A DNA stretch of 64,000 nt from Asterella californica (lineage: Eukaryota > Streptophyta > Marchantiopsida > Marchantiales > Aytoniaceae), in contig JAYKYS010000001.1 in the NCBI GenBank assembly GCA_036924285.1, forward strand, positions 6,163,501 through 6,227,500, given 5' to 3'. Below, piece after piece: positions 25,001 through 36,682 of the stretch; position 1 is the first letter of the stretch, and every line of letters starts with the position of its first letter. The position numbers and the translations under genes are program-made. The notes under the pieces were generated by a model. It did no database searches, was not told the origin of the DNA, and saw nothing but the letters and a program-made list of their open reading frames with translations.

Positions 25001-28000
25001 ATTCTTTTATGCTGCCAGACCGTGGCCATCTCCGTGGGCCTGGGCAAAAGGAGAGAGGTTCCTGCGTTGTGAGTGAAGAGCCAGAAATGATCTCTTCTCT
25101 GTCCTACGCTGAAGATCAGGTAAAGGGCACAATGCAGGATGAATCATTTATCGTACCAGCTCGAGTGCCTACTCAGGATCAGTCCTCCAAGTGGAGGACT
25201 GCTGTCAACATGGAGTCTGAGATCTCTGACCAGCAGAATGCAACCGCGGAGAAGGATAATGTTGACGCCTCTATATTCACGGAGGATGTGATGTACATTC
25301 CAGAGCGAAACACTGGTCGGGAGTCCTTGGGCAGGCAATGGAATACTCCTGTCGAATATGATATGGAGTTCTATGAGGAAGGGTACAAGGACGATGATGA
25401 TCACAAAAGCGTCGTCGGAGACAGCGAATCACCCAAAGATCAGCAGGGCAGATTCTATGAGCAGTATCGTGAGAAGAGGGATGCCAAGCTGAGGGAAGAG
25501 CCGGGACCCAAGAGGGCGGAGCGGGAAGCAAAACTCAAGGCAATGCAGGAGGTTCTCGAGAAAAGAAAAGCTGAAATGGCTTCAAGAGGTGGTGGGAGGA
25601 CTACGGAGCCTTCGAAGTATGCCTGTTCAGCGGACGCACAACTACGTGCTGAGAAGCTGAGACAGTTCAAAGCCGGCCTTCTGGAGAGCAAGAAAAAGAA
25701 GGTAGAATATCACCTGCTAAAGCCTCGTCAATGGCTAATACGTTCTTTGCTAAATGTCTCGTGTGTTACTATGCGGGTTCAGAACTATTTGGGGGTTACC
25801 TAAGTGTGCGGGCGAAGTTACTGTTTTCTCAGAAAGCTGCTTTACCCGTGTATCAATATATATATATATATGTCTTATGCGTTAGAAGCAGAAATCCAAC
25901 TCCCTTTTAAGCTGATACTTTTGGTATGCTTGCAGAGTGCATTAGATACGTTCGTAAGAAGAAAATTAAGTTTCCTTCTTCCCTGTCTTGTTTCCTGGTG
26001 TCAGGTTTTTCTTTTTGAAGTTGCTGTGAACATGTAACCCCTCCATGGAACTTGATTCTGCACAACCTTCAGTTTCCGATGATCTGCAATCAGCCTTACT
26101 GAAACCAAAACTGCAACAGAATGTAAAACAGATGAACTTGCTTAAATTGATCGTTTATCTGACAGGAAGAGGAAGAACGGAAGAGAATTGACGAGATCAG
26201 GATGCAGCGACGGGAAAGGATTGCCGCAAGGAGTAGCCCCACAGGAGTAGCCTCCGGCACACAGTCCGCCTCGTCCACACCACGTGCTGCCAGACAAACT
26301 CCAACCACTCCAAAATCAAATCCTCTACAACGGCTCTCACCATCCAAGAGCCTGAAGGTAGGAACAGCGGGCTCAACAGGTCGCGCCGCGGTTTTATCAT
26401 CACCTAAGGCAATTCCTGGAAAGACGGGCCCTGCTGGTGTGGCGGCCGGTCAACGACGTGGCCAGAATACGTCAAGTCAGACGGCAGCTGAGAATCCCCT
26501 CAGCAGGTCTGTTCCTTCACTTGTGGACTTGCGGAAAGAGAATACCAAGCCTACAGGACGTAGCTCTTTGGGGGACAAGGTAGGGGGGTCTGCTCGTATT
26601 CAGGCGAGACTGATAAGCAGTATGCATCGTTCTAAAAGTGCGAACGATGCCGCTCCGTTGGAATCAAATGGGGGTTTATCATCTCGCTCAGTGGCAAGAG
26701 CGACAGTCTTTTCCGACGATAAGAAACGTCGTTCAGTTTCATCAAGGAAAAGTATCGCTACTGTTACTGAACTCAAGGGTACAGCAAATTCGCCTTCAGC
26801 TGAAGCTGTGTCTACACCACTTAAGGCTACGAAGGAACCAGTATCTGAGTCCGGAGTTACCAAGTCAGCGAAGAGGACCGTTGCTGCGTCAGCAGCGCTA
26901 GATGCTAAACCGTTTCTCCGCAAAGGCACTGGAATTGGTCCGGGTGCTGGGTCTGTGGTGAGGAAACTGAAGTCGTCTCAAATGTCTGACAGTACCAAGA
27001 GTATGGACGAGGATGGCCCAGATACACCCGCGTTACATTCTCATGATGGTTTGGTTTCTGATCAGGAAGGTATCAAAGACGAGGCTGTCGTGGAAACAGC
27101 CGAGACAGCAGTTGGTGTAACGCCAGTACTCTCATCAACCAATACAGGAGGAAAGGTCGGTGATATTCCTGCAGCAGAGGAGCCTCAAGAGGCGACAGTA
27201 AGAGCAGGGAACGGTCCTGGGCTCATACCCATCCGAGCACTGCCTTCGCCTCCACAGGAAGCAGTTGACCCTACCGCCCCCGCAGTGATATCAGAGGCAC
27301 CCACGTCGGCTCTACCACGAGTTACATCCACGGACCATCTGCAAGCGGATAACCAAAGCAACGAGGATCTTACGCCTGAACCGCGGGGATACATTGAAGA
27401 AGACAAGACTGTCGTTACGTACGAGGTGAAGGTAACCGAAGTTGTAGATTCACCTGCACGCGCACCAGTAACGCCCATTGTTGACAACCGTCAAGACTAT
27501 GAAGCCCCTGTAGCCCCCCACTCTCCAGCTGAATCTAATTTTACTGCTTTTCCCCTAGTTTCTACTCCAGAGGACTACAATGCACCCCTTGCCCTTGCCT
27601 CACCGTCCCCTTCACAAATCACTATGGCACCTAACATAGAAGATTATGACTTTGTGTTGGCATCTCCATCTGATACAGTGGTGCCCGATGACTATGAAGC
27701 CACTGTTGCTGTAGCAACGTCACCAGCCGCGAGTCCTACTTCTCGGACCTTCCCACAGCTACAGCGTTCTCTATCACCAGAGGCCAACAAGGCCGATACA
27801 AGCAAGTCGAGGAAGAAGTGGGGTGGTTCCCAGAAGTCCACTCAGCAAGGCGCTAAAGACGCTCCCAAGGGCTTGAAACGGCTTCTTAACTTTGGTCGTC
27901 GGAGTTCTAAGGGTAGCACAGCTAGCGCAAGCGAGTGGGCGTCAGCGTCAACTGCGTCCGAGGGAGACGATGACGCAGACGAGACCAAGGTCGGCGGTAG

Positions 28001-29053
28001 CCGCTTAAGTGATATTCCAAACAGGAAGGTCGAGTCGAGCAATAAGAATTCAAGGCCCAGAGCAACGTCAAATGGTAAAGGCAATCTCAGATATATGGGT
28101 GATAGTCCAGACTCTAAAAGACCTGATTCAAATGGGTCCGGTGATCGGGGAAGTGGTGAGCTAACAGAACCCTTCTACGTCCCTTTCGTTGCGTTCTTGT
28201 CCTTTGGTCGAAGGTGTTCTCTTTTCATGTTGCAATCGCAAAAAAAGTCTGGGCTGGAAGGGGGAATTATACTTTTGGCGCTGCTTTGTTTTCCATCTCA
28301 TTGAATGTCCATATTCTAACCTTCTTCGCCCCAAGGATCATGTACTTGAAACCGCCCCTCCCCACCATCCCCCATTCCCCATCCTTTCCTCACACTCGGA
28401 TTATGCCCGTTCCCATTCTCAACTGTGATCTCGATATGTTATACCAATGTAGTGTGGTGCTCTCACCCGCCCCACGAATTTCCCTCGTTTGTCCCTTTCA
28501 AGAAAGTCCTGAGTACCCTTTCCTTCCCCTATCTATCCCCAGGCCTCGTTGCTGTGTGCAGTGCCTCCCAGCACTACTCGCTATATCCTTCAGATTGCTC
28601 TTACTGCTACCTTAGGTTTCATGGCCTCACCATTTTCATGTCAAGACAGGTGGGGTGTCTGCAGCGCATGCAGTGCACACCATCAAAAACTTTATTCCAG
28701 CCCCACCTCCCAACTATAAGTTGCGAGAAGAACACCTTTACGGACCTACCTTACTGAAAGGTACTGTCTCTAGTTATAAGTCGTTTATTTGTTTGGCCCA
28801 GATTGTGCTAATGCAGTTCGTCTTAGTCTTCATACTTCAACTGTAAGTGTTACATAGTCCCCAAGCAGATCATACCCCAGGTAAACGACCCCCTAGAACG
28901 TTCAGCTTTTTCGTAGCTTGTCCTTCAACTCCGCGGTGTTACGCCCAGAGGCATCTAACTAAACAAGTGGCTGCTTTGATTGTACCAGTACCCCGGTCTT
29001 TCTTCTCGTTGTCATCGTTCCGGAGTAAAAACGATTCAAAATATCGAGCATGA
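19032..29053 (+). CDS. COP1-interacting protein (CIP7-related) family gene, 11 coding exons
   Basis: Predicted exons: 19032-19090, 19573-19767, 20293-20401, 20540-20585, 21923-21975, 22100-22155, 22373-22525, 22794-25701, 26166-28155, 28650-28760, 28989-29053. All junctions are GT-AG and phases agree, giving 1914 residues. The N-terminus [54 protein letters not shown] and [20 protein letters not shown] is the family hallmark; the last residues [11 protein letters not shown] are its usual C-terminal end. Between lie a basic serine-rich stretch ([20 protein letters not shown], about residue 664), [18 protein letters not shown] (about 744), a charged coiled coil (about 1112-1160) and [10 protein letters not shown] (about 1766). 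An in-frame ATG at 18978 would add 18 residues, but the family starts near MxSxTRLDF. Relatives bind the COP1 ubiquitin ligase and act in light responses; the biochemical activity is unknown. The 28650 acceptor could instead be at 28665, also in frame. Confidence 0.9.
22652..22778. repeat. 28-bp direct repeat inside a CIP-like gene intron
   Basis: The same 28 bases (beginning GTTGCTAAGTACTTCAG, ending AACATGTTG) occur at 22652-22679 and 22751-22778. They lie in the intron before the largest coding exon; the second copy ends 16 bases before the acceptor-proximal exon start at 22794. Confidence 0.9.
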
Positions 29054-32000
29054 GGTGCGTTGGGTGACCAATCTAAGTCGTAACTGACCATCAGGTGTTT
29101 TCTGTGGATGTTGGAAGTGTTGCGCCAGTTAAGTTTCGTTTAGGAATTGAAGTCTTCGGAAAGGCCCGTATTAGGAAGTATATTGTGCATAGCTCTAAGT
29201 TAGGTATTGGATAATTTAACATTGCTACATCGAAGGGATGGAGGTCGTTTTCCTTCGGAAGTTATGATTTTGTGCAGTCTCCTCACCAAGCCATTTCCTA
29301 GGAAATGACTAGGTACCGAATGAGAAAAGTTTTAAAGATAGCTCTTGAAAGTCCTACTTTTAGTTGACTGCCAGGAGCGAAAGATGGTGGCATTGGATGA
29401 GTCGTGAGTATGGTCTAACTCCTGTCAGTCGGTGGTTGCCTGTAAGCTCCTCTGATTTGATATGGTCAATCAGGAACTTCCCTCTTAGATGAAATTGACA
29501 TCCATATTCGGAAAATTGCAAATTTTTTCTCCACTGCGAAATTCGTTTTACTTCCCACCATCACGGGTCTGGCACGATGTGTTGGTTGATGACTATACAT
29601 CTAGTCCTAAATTAATCCGATATCCATCTAGCAGCTTTGCTGACGTGGTTCATCTTGATACATATCGCATGTGATCTATAGGGTTGATGAGCAACAGCCT
29701 TTATAAAGATGATATGCAGCAGGTGTATGGAAAGAGTATTCTACTCCGCATATGATTGGTGCTCGGTAAGAAGCTAACCAGATTCAGAAGTTCATAATCC
29801 AAGTTTTACGACAAGCCAACGGCCGCTGTGATCTATGCGTTTAATCATTGGACGTGTGTCCCTTGTGTTTACCACACCTTGTACATGTCGGGAAAGGAAG
29901 GACTCCTACATCATCTACAGAAGTTAAAAAGGAGGTTCCTTTCTAATAGTATGCCTATCGTATTTCTGGGTTTGTGAAGGACCGTGGCAGGTTCGGGTCT
30001 CCTATGGTCTCCCTACCTCCGGAGAACTGTAATTCGTTACCCTAGCGGAGTTTTAGGTCTTCACTAGTTCGGCCCTGGGTTTGTCTACGTCCCAAGCGCA
30101 CTTGCTTTAGGTCGTAGAGTTTGATTTAGAGAAGGCTGCCATTTACACAGTGTCGTTTGTTGTGAAATCCCTGCAGGGAGGAGGCGGCTTTTATGTGAAT
30201 GTCATACATCCGTCATCTCGGGAATGTGCCTTCATACTTACTTTGAATCTTGATGACGGTGAACCCTAGGATGTAGTTTAATTTTTCTAAGCGGAGTCCA
30301 GCTGTGAGCTGTAATATCAGTCTCTCGGAACCCGGAGACTGAAGTAGCATAGCATGTGTAATGTATTTCCACCTGAATGTCAACGTTTCATCTCCTGCGC
30401 GGTTAGCTAAAAAGCTTTGAACTCTCACCAGAGTGGGTTGGCATTGTCAGCTTCATCTCCTAGAGTGGTTCCCGTGCTGTGTACCATATTTGTACATGTT
30501 CCCAAGTAGAGTTCAGTAATCTCGCACAATGGCCCAGTTCTGATTTTGTAGTCGCATTTTATATGAAATATAGGATGATAGTCTCCACCGTTTTGGAGAA
30601 ACAGGTGCTCACTGGAAACTCATAACCTCTTGTACGATCTCGGTGTTTCAAGTATCTCCGGTACCCTAGCCCTTGTAGTACTTTTAAGCATCAGAAACGC
30701 TTTCCCCGATTGTGGAGATAGAACTGAATTCAGCTGTTTGCAGCGGTTTCCCTCTTGGTGTAAAAACAGCAGATGCATGACAAGGTCATGAACAGAAGTT
30801 TATCGAAAGAAGTTCAGCACCAGCAATTAATCAGCAGCGTAATATTTAAAGCCACAAAAGTGCGGAGTTCGGAAGCTTTACACAAGGCGTACTATCGCTG
30901 AGATTGCTCGGCAGCATTCTAGGACATTTTATGAGCAGGTCCTGAACTCGTATACTCTGCGTTCACTAGGCAGAAGTCAAGTAGGGAGCTTTGCTAGTTG
31001 TGTAGCATGACTTCTAGATGAGTCGAATGGGCAGGTAGAAAGTGGCGCTCGATGCAACGAGATTCTGCATCACCATTATGCCTGTTTTCACCATTATGCT
31101 AGCATTATGGTGAAAACAGGCCCAATGTCCGGTTGAGCAATCAAGCCATTAAGGTTGTAAAACTAGAAGGACAACTTGTAAACAAAGTTGCTCCCCCAAA
31201 AGCTTCATCTCGCAGAGTCTCTACCAAGAGGGTATTGAAGAGATCAGACTGTTTGAAATGTATCGTTGGCATTGTGAATAAGATATATGCATGAGATTTA
31301 TTGATGAATGAATCTGTATTAACGCAAATTCTGGATTTTTAAGTAAATTTTATACAAAATATCATCGTACATGTCTCTATTTTATGTAAGGTGAGCACAA
31401 AAAAGTAGTAATGGACAGTTCACGTAAACCTCAGGATGACCATAAGTGGAAAATGGAGATAGTTTAAAATCACGTAAGCACAGTATCGTATCTTCAAACG
31501 ACACACCCACACCATGCAGAAGTAACAAAATCACTTCAAGCACAAAAGCGACGCTGTGAAAAATTAACAACTACGCTAGCAATCAAATTGTGGTGTTATG
31601 TGTTAAAGATGTATTCAGATATAATTTCAGCAGATCAATTCTACTTCATATTAGCAGATCGATCGGCTGAAGGAAGTGTTGCTATGGATTGGGAGAGTTT
31701 AGTTTTCTCAACGGCTCTATCCCTTCGTTTCTATACACAATTATTCTCTCTTTATCTTTTGGTTTTCAACAATCGACACAAATTAACAACAAACGGATGA
31801 ATGGATCCATCAAATCGACAAGAGAGAAACAACAAAATCATATAAAAATTAAAAGAGTACGATGAATAACAAACGAATACTCATCCAAAAATCCATTAAA
31901 CCAAACAACAACACACAACACTCAGAAAGATGAAGAGAAAATCAGAACTAAGCACTCCAATCACTAGCTCTAGTGTCACCTTCCACCCCTAAGATATCAT

Positions 32001-32487
32001 CATGCACAAATGTCATTATTTGAGAAATGATGAAACTAAAAACCTACCCCAAAATGGTACAAGGCGTGCTAAGCTCAAAAACAGGATCTGGCCCGGATAG
32101 GCTTGCCCCTCAGTAATGGAAAGATAATAATTCTTTACCAGAAACTGGATAATGGGTTTCTGTTTATATTAGTGCATATTCCTCATTCATTAGTGCATTT
32201 GTACTTTCGGAGTCTCATATGTGTGCTCTGGCCTAATGGGTTTTGTCTAAATCTTCCAAAATTGCTCTCTCCCATTAACAATTAATACTTACCAAAAATT
32301 TTAACTTTTAACTTTGATTTATTTTAGAATTTAACATACAATACTAATAATACAAAACAAACATGACACCAAATGACCCAGTCCAACCGTGACCACAACC
32401 AATCTTCATCCCGAATTTTCTCTCTAGTTTTTCGCTTTAACTCTTCCTTCCCTCCAACCAAAAGTTCAGGTTATATGCTGACTATTG
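29054..32487. other. Intergenic DNA downstream of the CIP-like gene
   Basis: It probably begins with the 3' untranslated region of the CIP-like gene, whose end I cannot fix. No reading frame over about 70 codons and no recognisable protein was found on either strand. The palindrome at 31080-31121 is listed separately. Confidence 0.5.
31080..31121. repeat. 42-bp near-perfect palindrome
   Basis: GCCTGTTTTCACCATTATGCT is followed immediately by its reverse complement with one changed base, centred on GCTAGC and with no loop. The preceding bases CACCATTATG repeat part of the arm. Confidence 0.85.
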
Positions 32488-32550
32488 AGAGCACCTGCAT
32501 ATTCACCTCTTCCATCTTTCGATGAAGGAGGTAAATATCCAGAGGTTTAA
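32488..32550 (+). repeat. Dispersed repeat family, 5' fragment
   Basis: It carries the family's opening block GAGCACCTGCATATTCACC, the hairpin around TTCCATCTTTCGATGAAGG and TAAATATCCAGAGGTTTAATTT. It stops where the CTAACCC palindrome would begin. It shows that the family is not restricted to the first 11 kb. Confidence 0.65.
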
Positions 32551-33538
32551 TTTCATAAAAAATTTGAAATAAGGAACTGTGACTCCTGACGAAAATAGAA
32601 CTGTGACATTTTCACATGCAAACATGTGAAATTTGTTTTTTTGGACGAGAAAAAACACAAGGATGTGAGGTTTGGACCTAGTGTATTAAAGAAGAACAAA
32701 GTTACATGTCCGACGGAGGACCGGAGCAGGGACTCCAACGGCTTGCTGGACACGCGTGATTCTACCACTATCATTCCGAGAAGCAAGAACTCTATCATCC
32801 TGATCCACAGTCTGTCGCTTGTTGTGTCTCGGCATTTTCGATAGGACCTCATGGTGGGTACGCTATCTACTTTCTCTTTCACACTTTGAGTCTCGGCTTG
32901 CATGCTCGTTTCTTCTGCTTGCACCTCGTTCATTCACGTTCCAATTTGTCAGCATGTGGATTTGCTCGGGTGGTGACTCCCAAGAGTTTCTCTGTCTAGC
33001 TTTTTTCTCTCGGTCGATGTCTTCATGAGCTATCTCCTCTCTGTCATTGGCACCTAGTTTCAGTTGTATTGATATCAGGACATGATCTGGTAGTACTTGG
33101 TCTCCATGATGCTTCATTTCTCATATTTGTTGTGTTCATTCACCTCGATGACTAAGGTGTATCTTATCTAATCTCGCTTGGTCGAAACGTCCTCCGCTCC
33201 TCGCTTACCTTGTGAAATGAGGTCCGACCGGATTTACAACTCTATGTCATGCAACTATGTGGTCTGCCTTCTTAACACATCCTTCCCAACTTCTTCTCTT
33301 CTCGTCTTGGAGTATTTCCCTTCTGCCTATGGAGTATTGGACCTTCTACCATGTTAAAACCTCCCACTATTATCTATTGCTCCCTTTCTACTATCTCCAA
33401 CATCCGCTATCATAATCAGATCCTCTCTTTTCTTGCATTGGGAGCATACAAGCTCATTATGTCTATTATCTCGATCTTTGTTTTAATCTTCATTAATCCA
33501 TGCTCGTCGATCAATAAGAAGTTGAGAGTGAAAGGATC
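32551..33538. other. Intergenic DNA, no supported gene
   Basis: A minus-strand frame of 126 codons (32553-32933) and shorter overlapping frames have no recognisable motifs. The sequence at about 32670-32760 looks like old element-derived DNA but carries no diagnostic feature. Confidence 0.4.
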
Positions 33539-34333
33539 AACAACCAAATGATCGGTTGTGAAAAATATCTTCCCACTTGTCTATTTTCTGTTCTTCAATC
33601 AAGATGAACAGAAAAATGAACAAGATAACATCTTGCTTGAAATACCATTTGTCCTTTTTCTTTGAAGAAAAATGTTGAGAAGTTCTCCAAAGGACTTGGA
33701 TATTGTAGGCATGTAGAAATATCTCATTCGAATGCAAACAAGTAAGAACATCAACACCCGGATGAAGAGAAAAACGAAAGTCACTTGGTTGAACGTACTC
33801 AAGCTCAAACCGTTCTCAATGATATGCTTGATTGTGCTTTTTGAGCAGACCACAATACAGAAATTCCGAGCAAAGTCGATGAACACCAGAGACAAGTTGA
33901 AATCAACAGCAGCTAACTTATTGATGTCAATCATACACTTTGTGTTAAAAGAAAGAATAATCCATGGCTTAGCACTACGAGGTCTCGGCTCCCTCCGTGT
34001 CTTCAAGTAAAAATATCTACAACGATAGGCGGAACTGATCTCCTTCTCCTTCTCATTCTTATGCTTGAGAATTGTCGAGATTCTAGACCGCTCTTGGAAA
34101 TCCACACCAAAATCCTTCTCCAATGATTCTTGAAGAAGTTGTCCTGCACTGAAGAAGTGAAGAACCTTCTTCAGTGCCTTCGAATCTTCTTTGATATTGT
34201 TGATCATCTCTTTGAAACTCTTCTTTTTTTCTTTGTAGGAAGGGTGTTTCTTAAAGAAAAGAGAACTGGAATCAAGAAGAAGAATAGGAAGGAGAATCGG
34301 AATCAAGCAAAGAGGAATGTTACAAGTTTTCAT
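33539..34333 (-). pseudogene. Partial second copy of a hypothetical gene (duplicate of 35936-36532)
   Basis: About 600 bases (33539-34142) match 35936-36532 in the same orientation with scattered substitutions and small indels. One minus frame stays open for 244 codons and contains QLLQESLEKDFGVDF and ILKHKNEKE, which also appear in the other copy as QLLQESLEKDFGVDF and IILKHKNEKE. The frame drifts relative to the other copy, for example in the segment corresponding to DKWEDILCNLDHLVADL, so at least one copy is decayed. I do not recognise the protein. Confidence 0.45.
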
Positions 34334-34549
34334 ACTGTCTAAGACGTTATTGCATGACCTTGTAATTCATCTGATGCAAGTAATACGCTCTTTAGACCTC
34401 CAGATAATGTAAATCATTTAATCTTGGTTAGATTATGTCGACGCACCCTACATAAAAGAGAAACATCAATGTCTAGCTTCACTAACACAGTCATTGTTCG
34501 TATCTTGATCACATGAAAGAAATGTTTCCTTACTCATTAGTGCATACAT

Positions 34550-36638
34550 TCATAGATCTGAGGGTGGTTTCAACCTCTTGACTTGTATCATTCCGCTTAA
34601 ACCTCTACGGCCAACCGGAGCAATTTTATGAGAAGAATAAAACTTCCTACATAAAGAGTCAAAAGTATCTGGTAAGTCATCTGTCTGTGAAGCATCCGTA
34701 TTTGCTATAGATGTTGCATCATGTTGTAGATTATCAACATAAACTGGGTATGAACGAGCTCCTCCAAAACATAGAGGTATATCTTGTTGACTAACAATGT
34801 GTGCAGGATCATGTTTCCTAGTAAGATCTCGAGCGTCGTGATCATCACTCGAAATATTAATAACTAGACGTCCTAAGATATTAACGTATTCACTCTTCTC
34901 GATCAGTCCACCACCACCAACAGAAGTAGATGGCATGTCAAACGGTTCCTCATAATCATAATTCATTTGCTTCTCTCTCAAATGACTCGTTATCGGCAAT
35001 CTCACCCTCCTCAATATCTTCTACAGCTTCGCCGGCTTCGTCTGCAGCTTCATGAGCAACATCATCAGCAGCAATGTCTGCAACTCAATCAATAGCTTCG
35101 TCTACAACATCACTCAAAATATTAATAACTAGACGTCCCAAGACACAGACGTATTCACTCTTCTCACTCAGTCCACCACCACCAACAGAAGTAGATGGCA
35201 TGTCAGCCTGTTCCTCACCATCATAATACATTTGCTTCTCTCTCAAATGACTCTTTGTCGGTAATCTCACCCTCCTCAATATCTTCGCTTTGTCGGCTTC
35301 GTTTGTAGCTTCGTGGGCAACATCATCAGCAGCAGTGTCTATAACTCCATCAATCGCTTCATCTACAACATCATCAATAGTCTCGTGGGTAACCACTACG
35401 TCTTCAAGAACATCCGTAGGACTGAGATTCAGCTCGGTAAGGTTAATGATATAATTCATGTCTAATACACCAAGCTGCTCTAGCACTGTCTGAGTCTACT
35501 GCTCTTCTGGTACAACACTAACCGAGGAAGCTGCACCTGCTTCTGTGCTCTCTACTTTATCAATCTTCTTCCATGACTCCAAATATTTAACTAGGAGATG
35601 AGTCTTGGATAAAACTTCTATTATAGTGATCAGCCAAGTATCAAGAAAAGAGGATTCCCTCTCAAAATCAGCAAAGCAGAGACCAGATCTTTGCATTCAG
35701 ATCACCTTCGGCATGAATACTCCACTCGAAAAATAAGCCAAACCGTCTCAAATTGTTTTGAGAGAAAAGACGTCTAAGCAAATCGACACGAGTTAGACTC
35801 TGGATTGGTAATGTTACTGTCCATATTACAAATGTCACTATCCATGCCTTAACTCTCTTGCCAAGACTGGTGACGTCTTGTAGTCTATATCATCTCCCTC
35901 GTCGGTCAAATGGAAGCAGAGGGTGACAAGATCAGCAACCAAATGATCAAGGTTGCAAAGAATATCTTCCCACTTGTCTGTTTTCTGTTCTTCAATCGAT
36001 GTGAACAGAAAATAGAGCAAGATAACATCATGCTTGAAATACCACTTGTCTTTGTTCTTCGAAGAAAATGTTGAGAAGTTCCTCAAAGGACTTGGATGTC
36101 GTAGGCTTGTAGAAATGTCTCCTTCAAACGCAAACAAGTAAGAACATCATCATCCGGATGAAGAGCAAAAATGAAAGTCATTTGGTTGAACGTACTCAAG
36201 CCAACATGTTCTCAATGACTTGACTATGTCTTCTGAGCAGACCACAACAAAGAGATTTTGAACAAAGTCTACGAACATCAGAGACTAGTTGGAAGCAACA
36301 ACAGCTGACTTATTGATGTCACTTATACACTCTGTGTTAAAAGAGAAAACAGTCCATGAGTTAGCACTAGGAGGTCTCGGCTCCCTCGTGTCTTCAAGTA
36401 AAGATATCTACAAGGATGGGCGAAACAGATCTCCCTCCTTCTCATTCTTATGCTTGAGAATTATAGAGATTATAGACCGCTTTGAGAAATCCACACCAAA
36501 ATCCTTCTCCAATGATTCTTGAAGAAGTTGCCACGCACCCAACTCTTTGGTATGAGTTCCTAGATACGAAACGGACGCTTGTTCAAGTCTATCATTATTG
36601 TTCATTATACTTCTCAATATTGCAGCTTGTTTTATCAT
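34550..36638 (-). pseudogene. Degraded hypothetical gene with internal 265-bp tandem duplication
   Basis: Minus-strand frames follow one another with stops between: 36638-36408 (QLLQESLEKDFGVDF), 36137-35838 (KDKWYFKHDVIL, DKWEDILCNLDHLVADL), 35696-35496, 35486-35085 and 35014-34550. The last two share RRVRLP-x-x-SHLREKQM-x-Y and DMPSTSVGGGGL-x-EKSEY, because DNA from 34843 and from 35108 is tandemly repeated with a period of about 265 bp. An acidic VVDEAID/TAADDVAHEA-type stretch lies within the repeat. I cannot name the family. It could be a multi-exon gene, but the in-frame stops without convincing splice sites favour a pseudogene, perhaps of a transposon-associated gene. Confidence 0.45.
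34843..35372. repeat. 265-bp tandem duplication, two units
   Basis: The unit starting CATCACTCGAAATATTAATA at 34843 recurs from 35108 (CATCACTCAAAATATTAATA) with clear base-level similarity for about 260 bases. A third, very short start (CATCATCAATAG) follows. Confidence 0.8.
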
Positions 36639-36682
36639 CTTCTTCCTTCTAACCTATTCACATATCTGTACAGGTTGGAGAG

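Noticed and set aside
22764..25691. Open frames on both strands overlapping the large CIP-like exon (for example 23258-24037 plus and 24252-24551 minus)
   Set aside because: The frame running through 22794-25701 joins in phase to conserved exons on both sides and carries the family motifs; the others are shadows.
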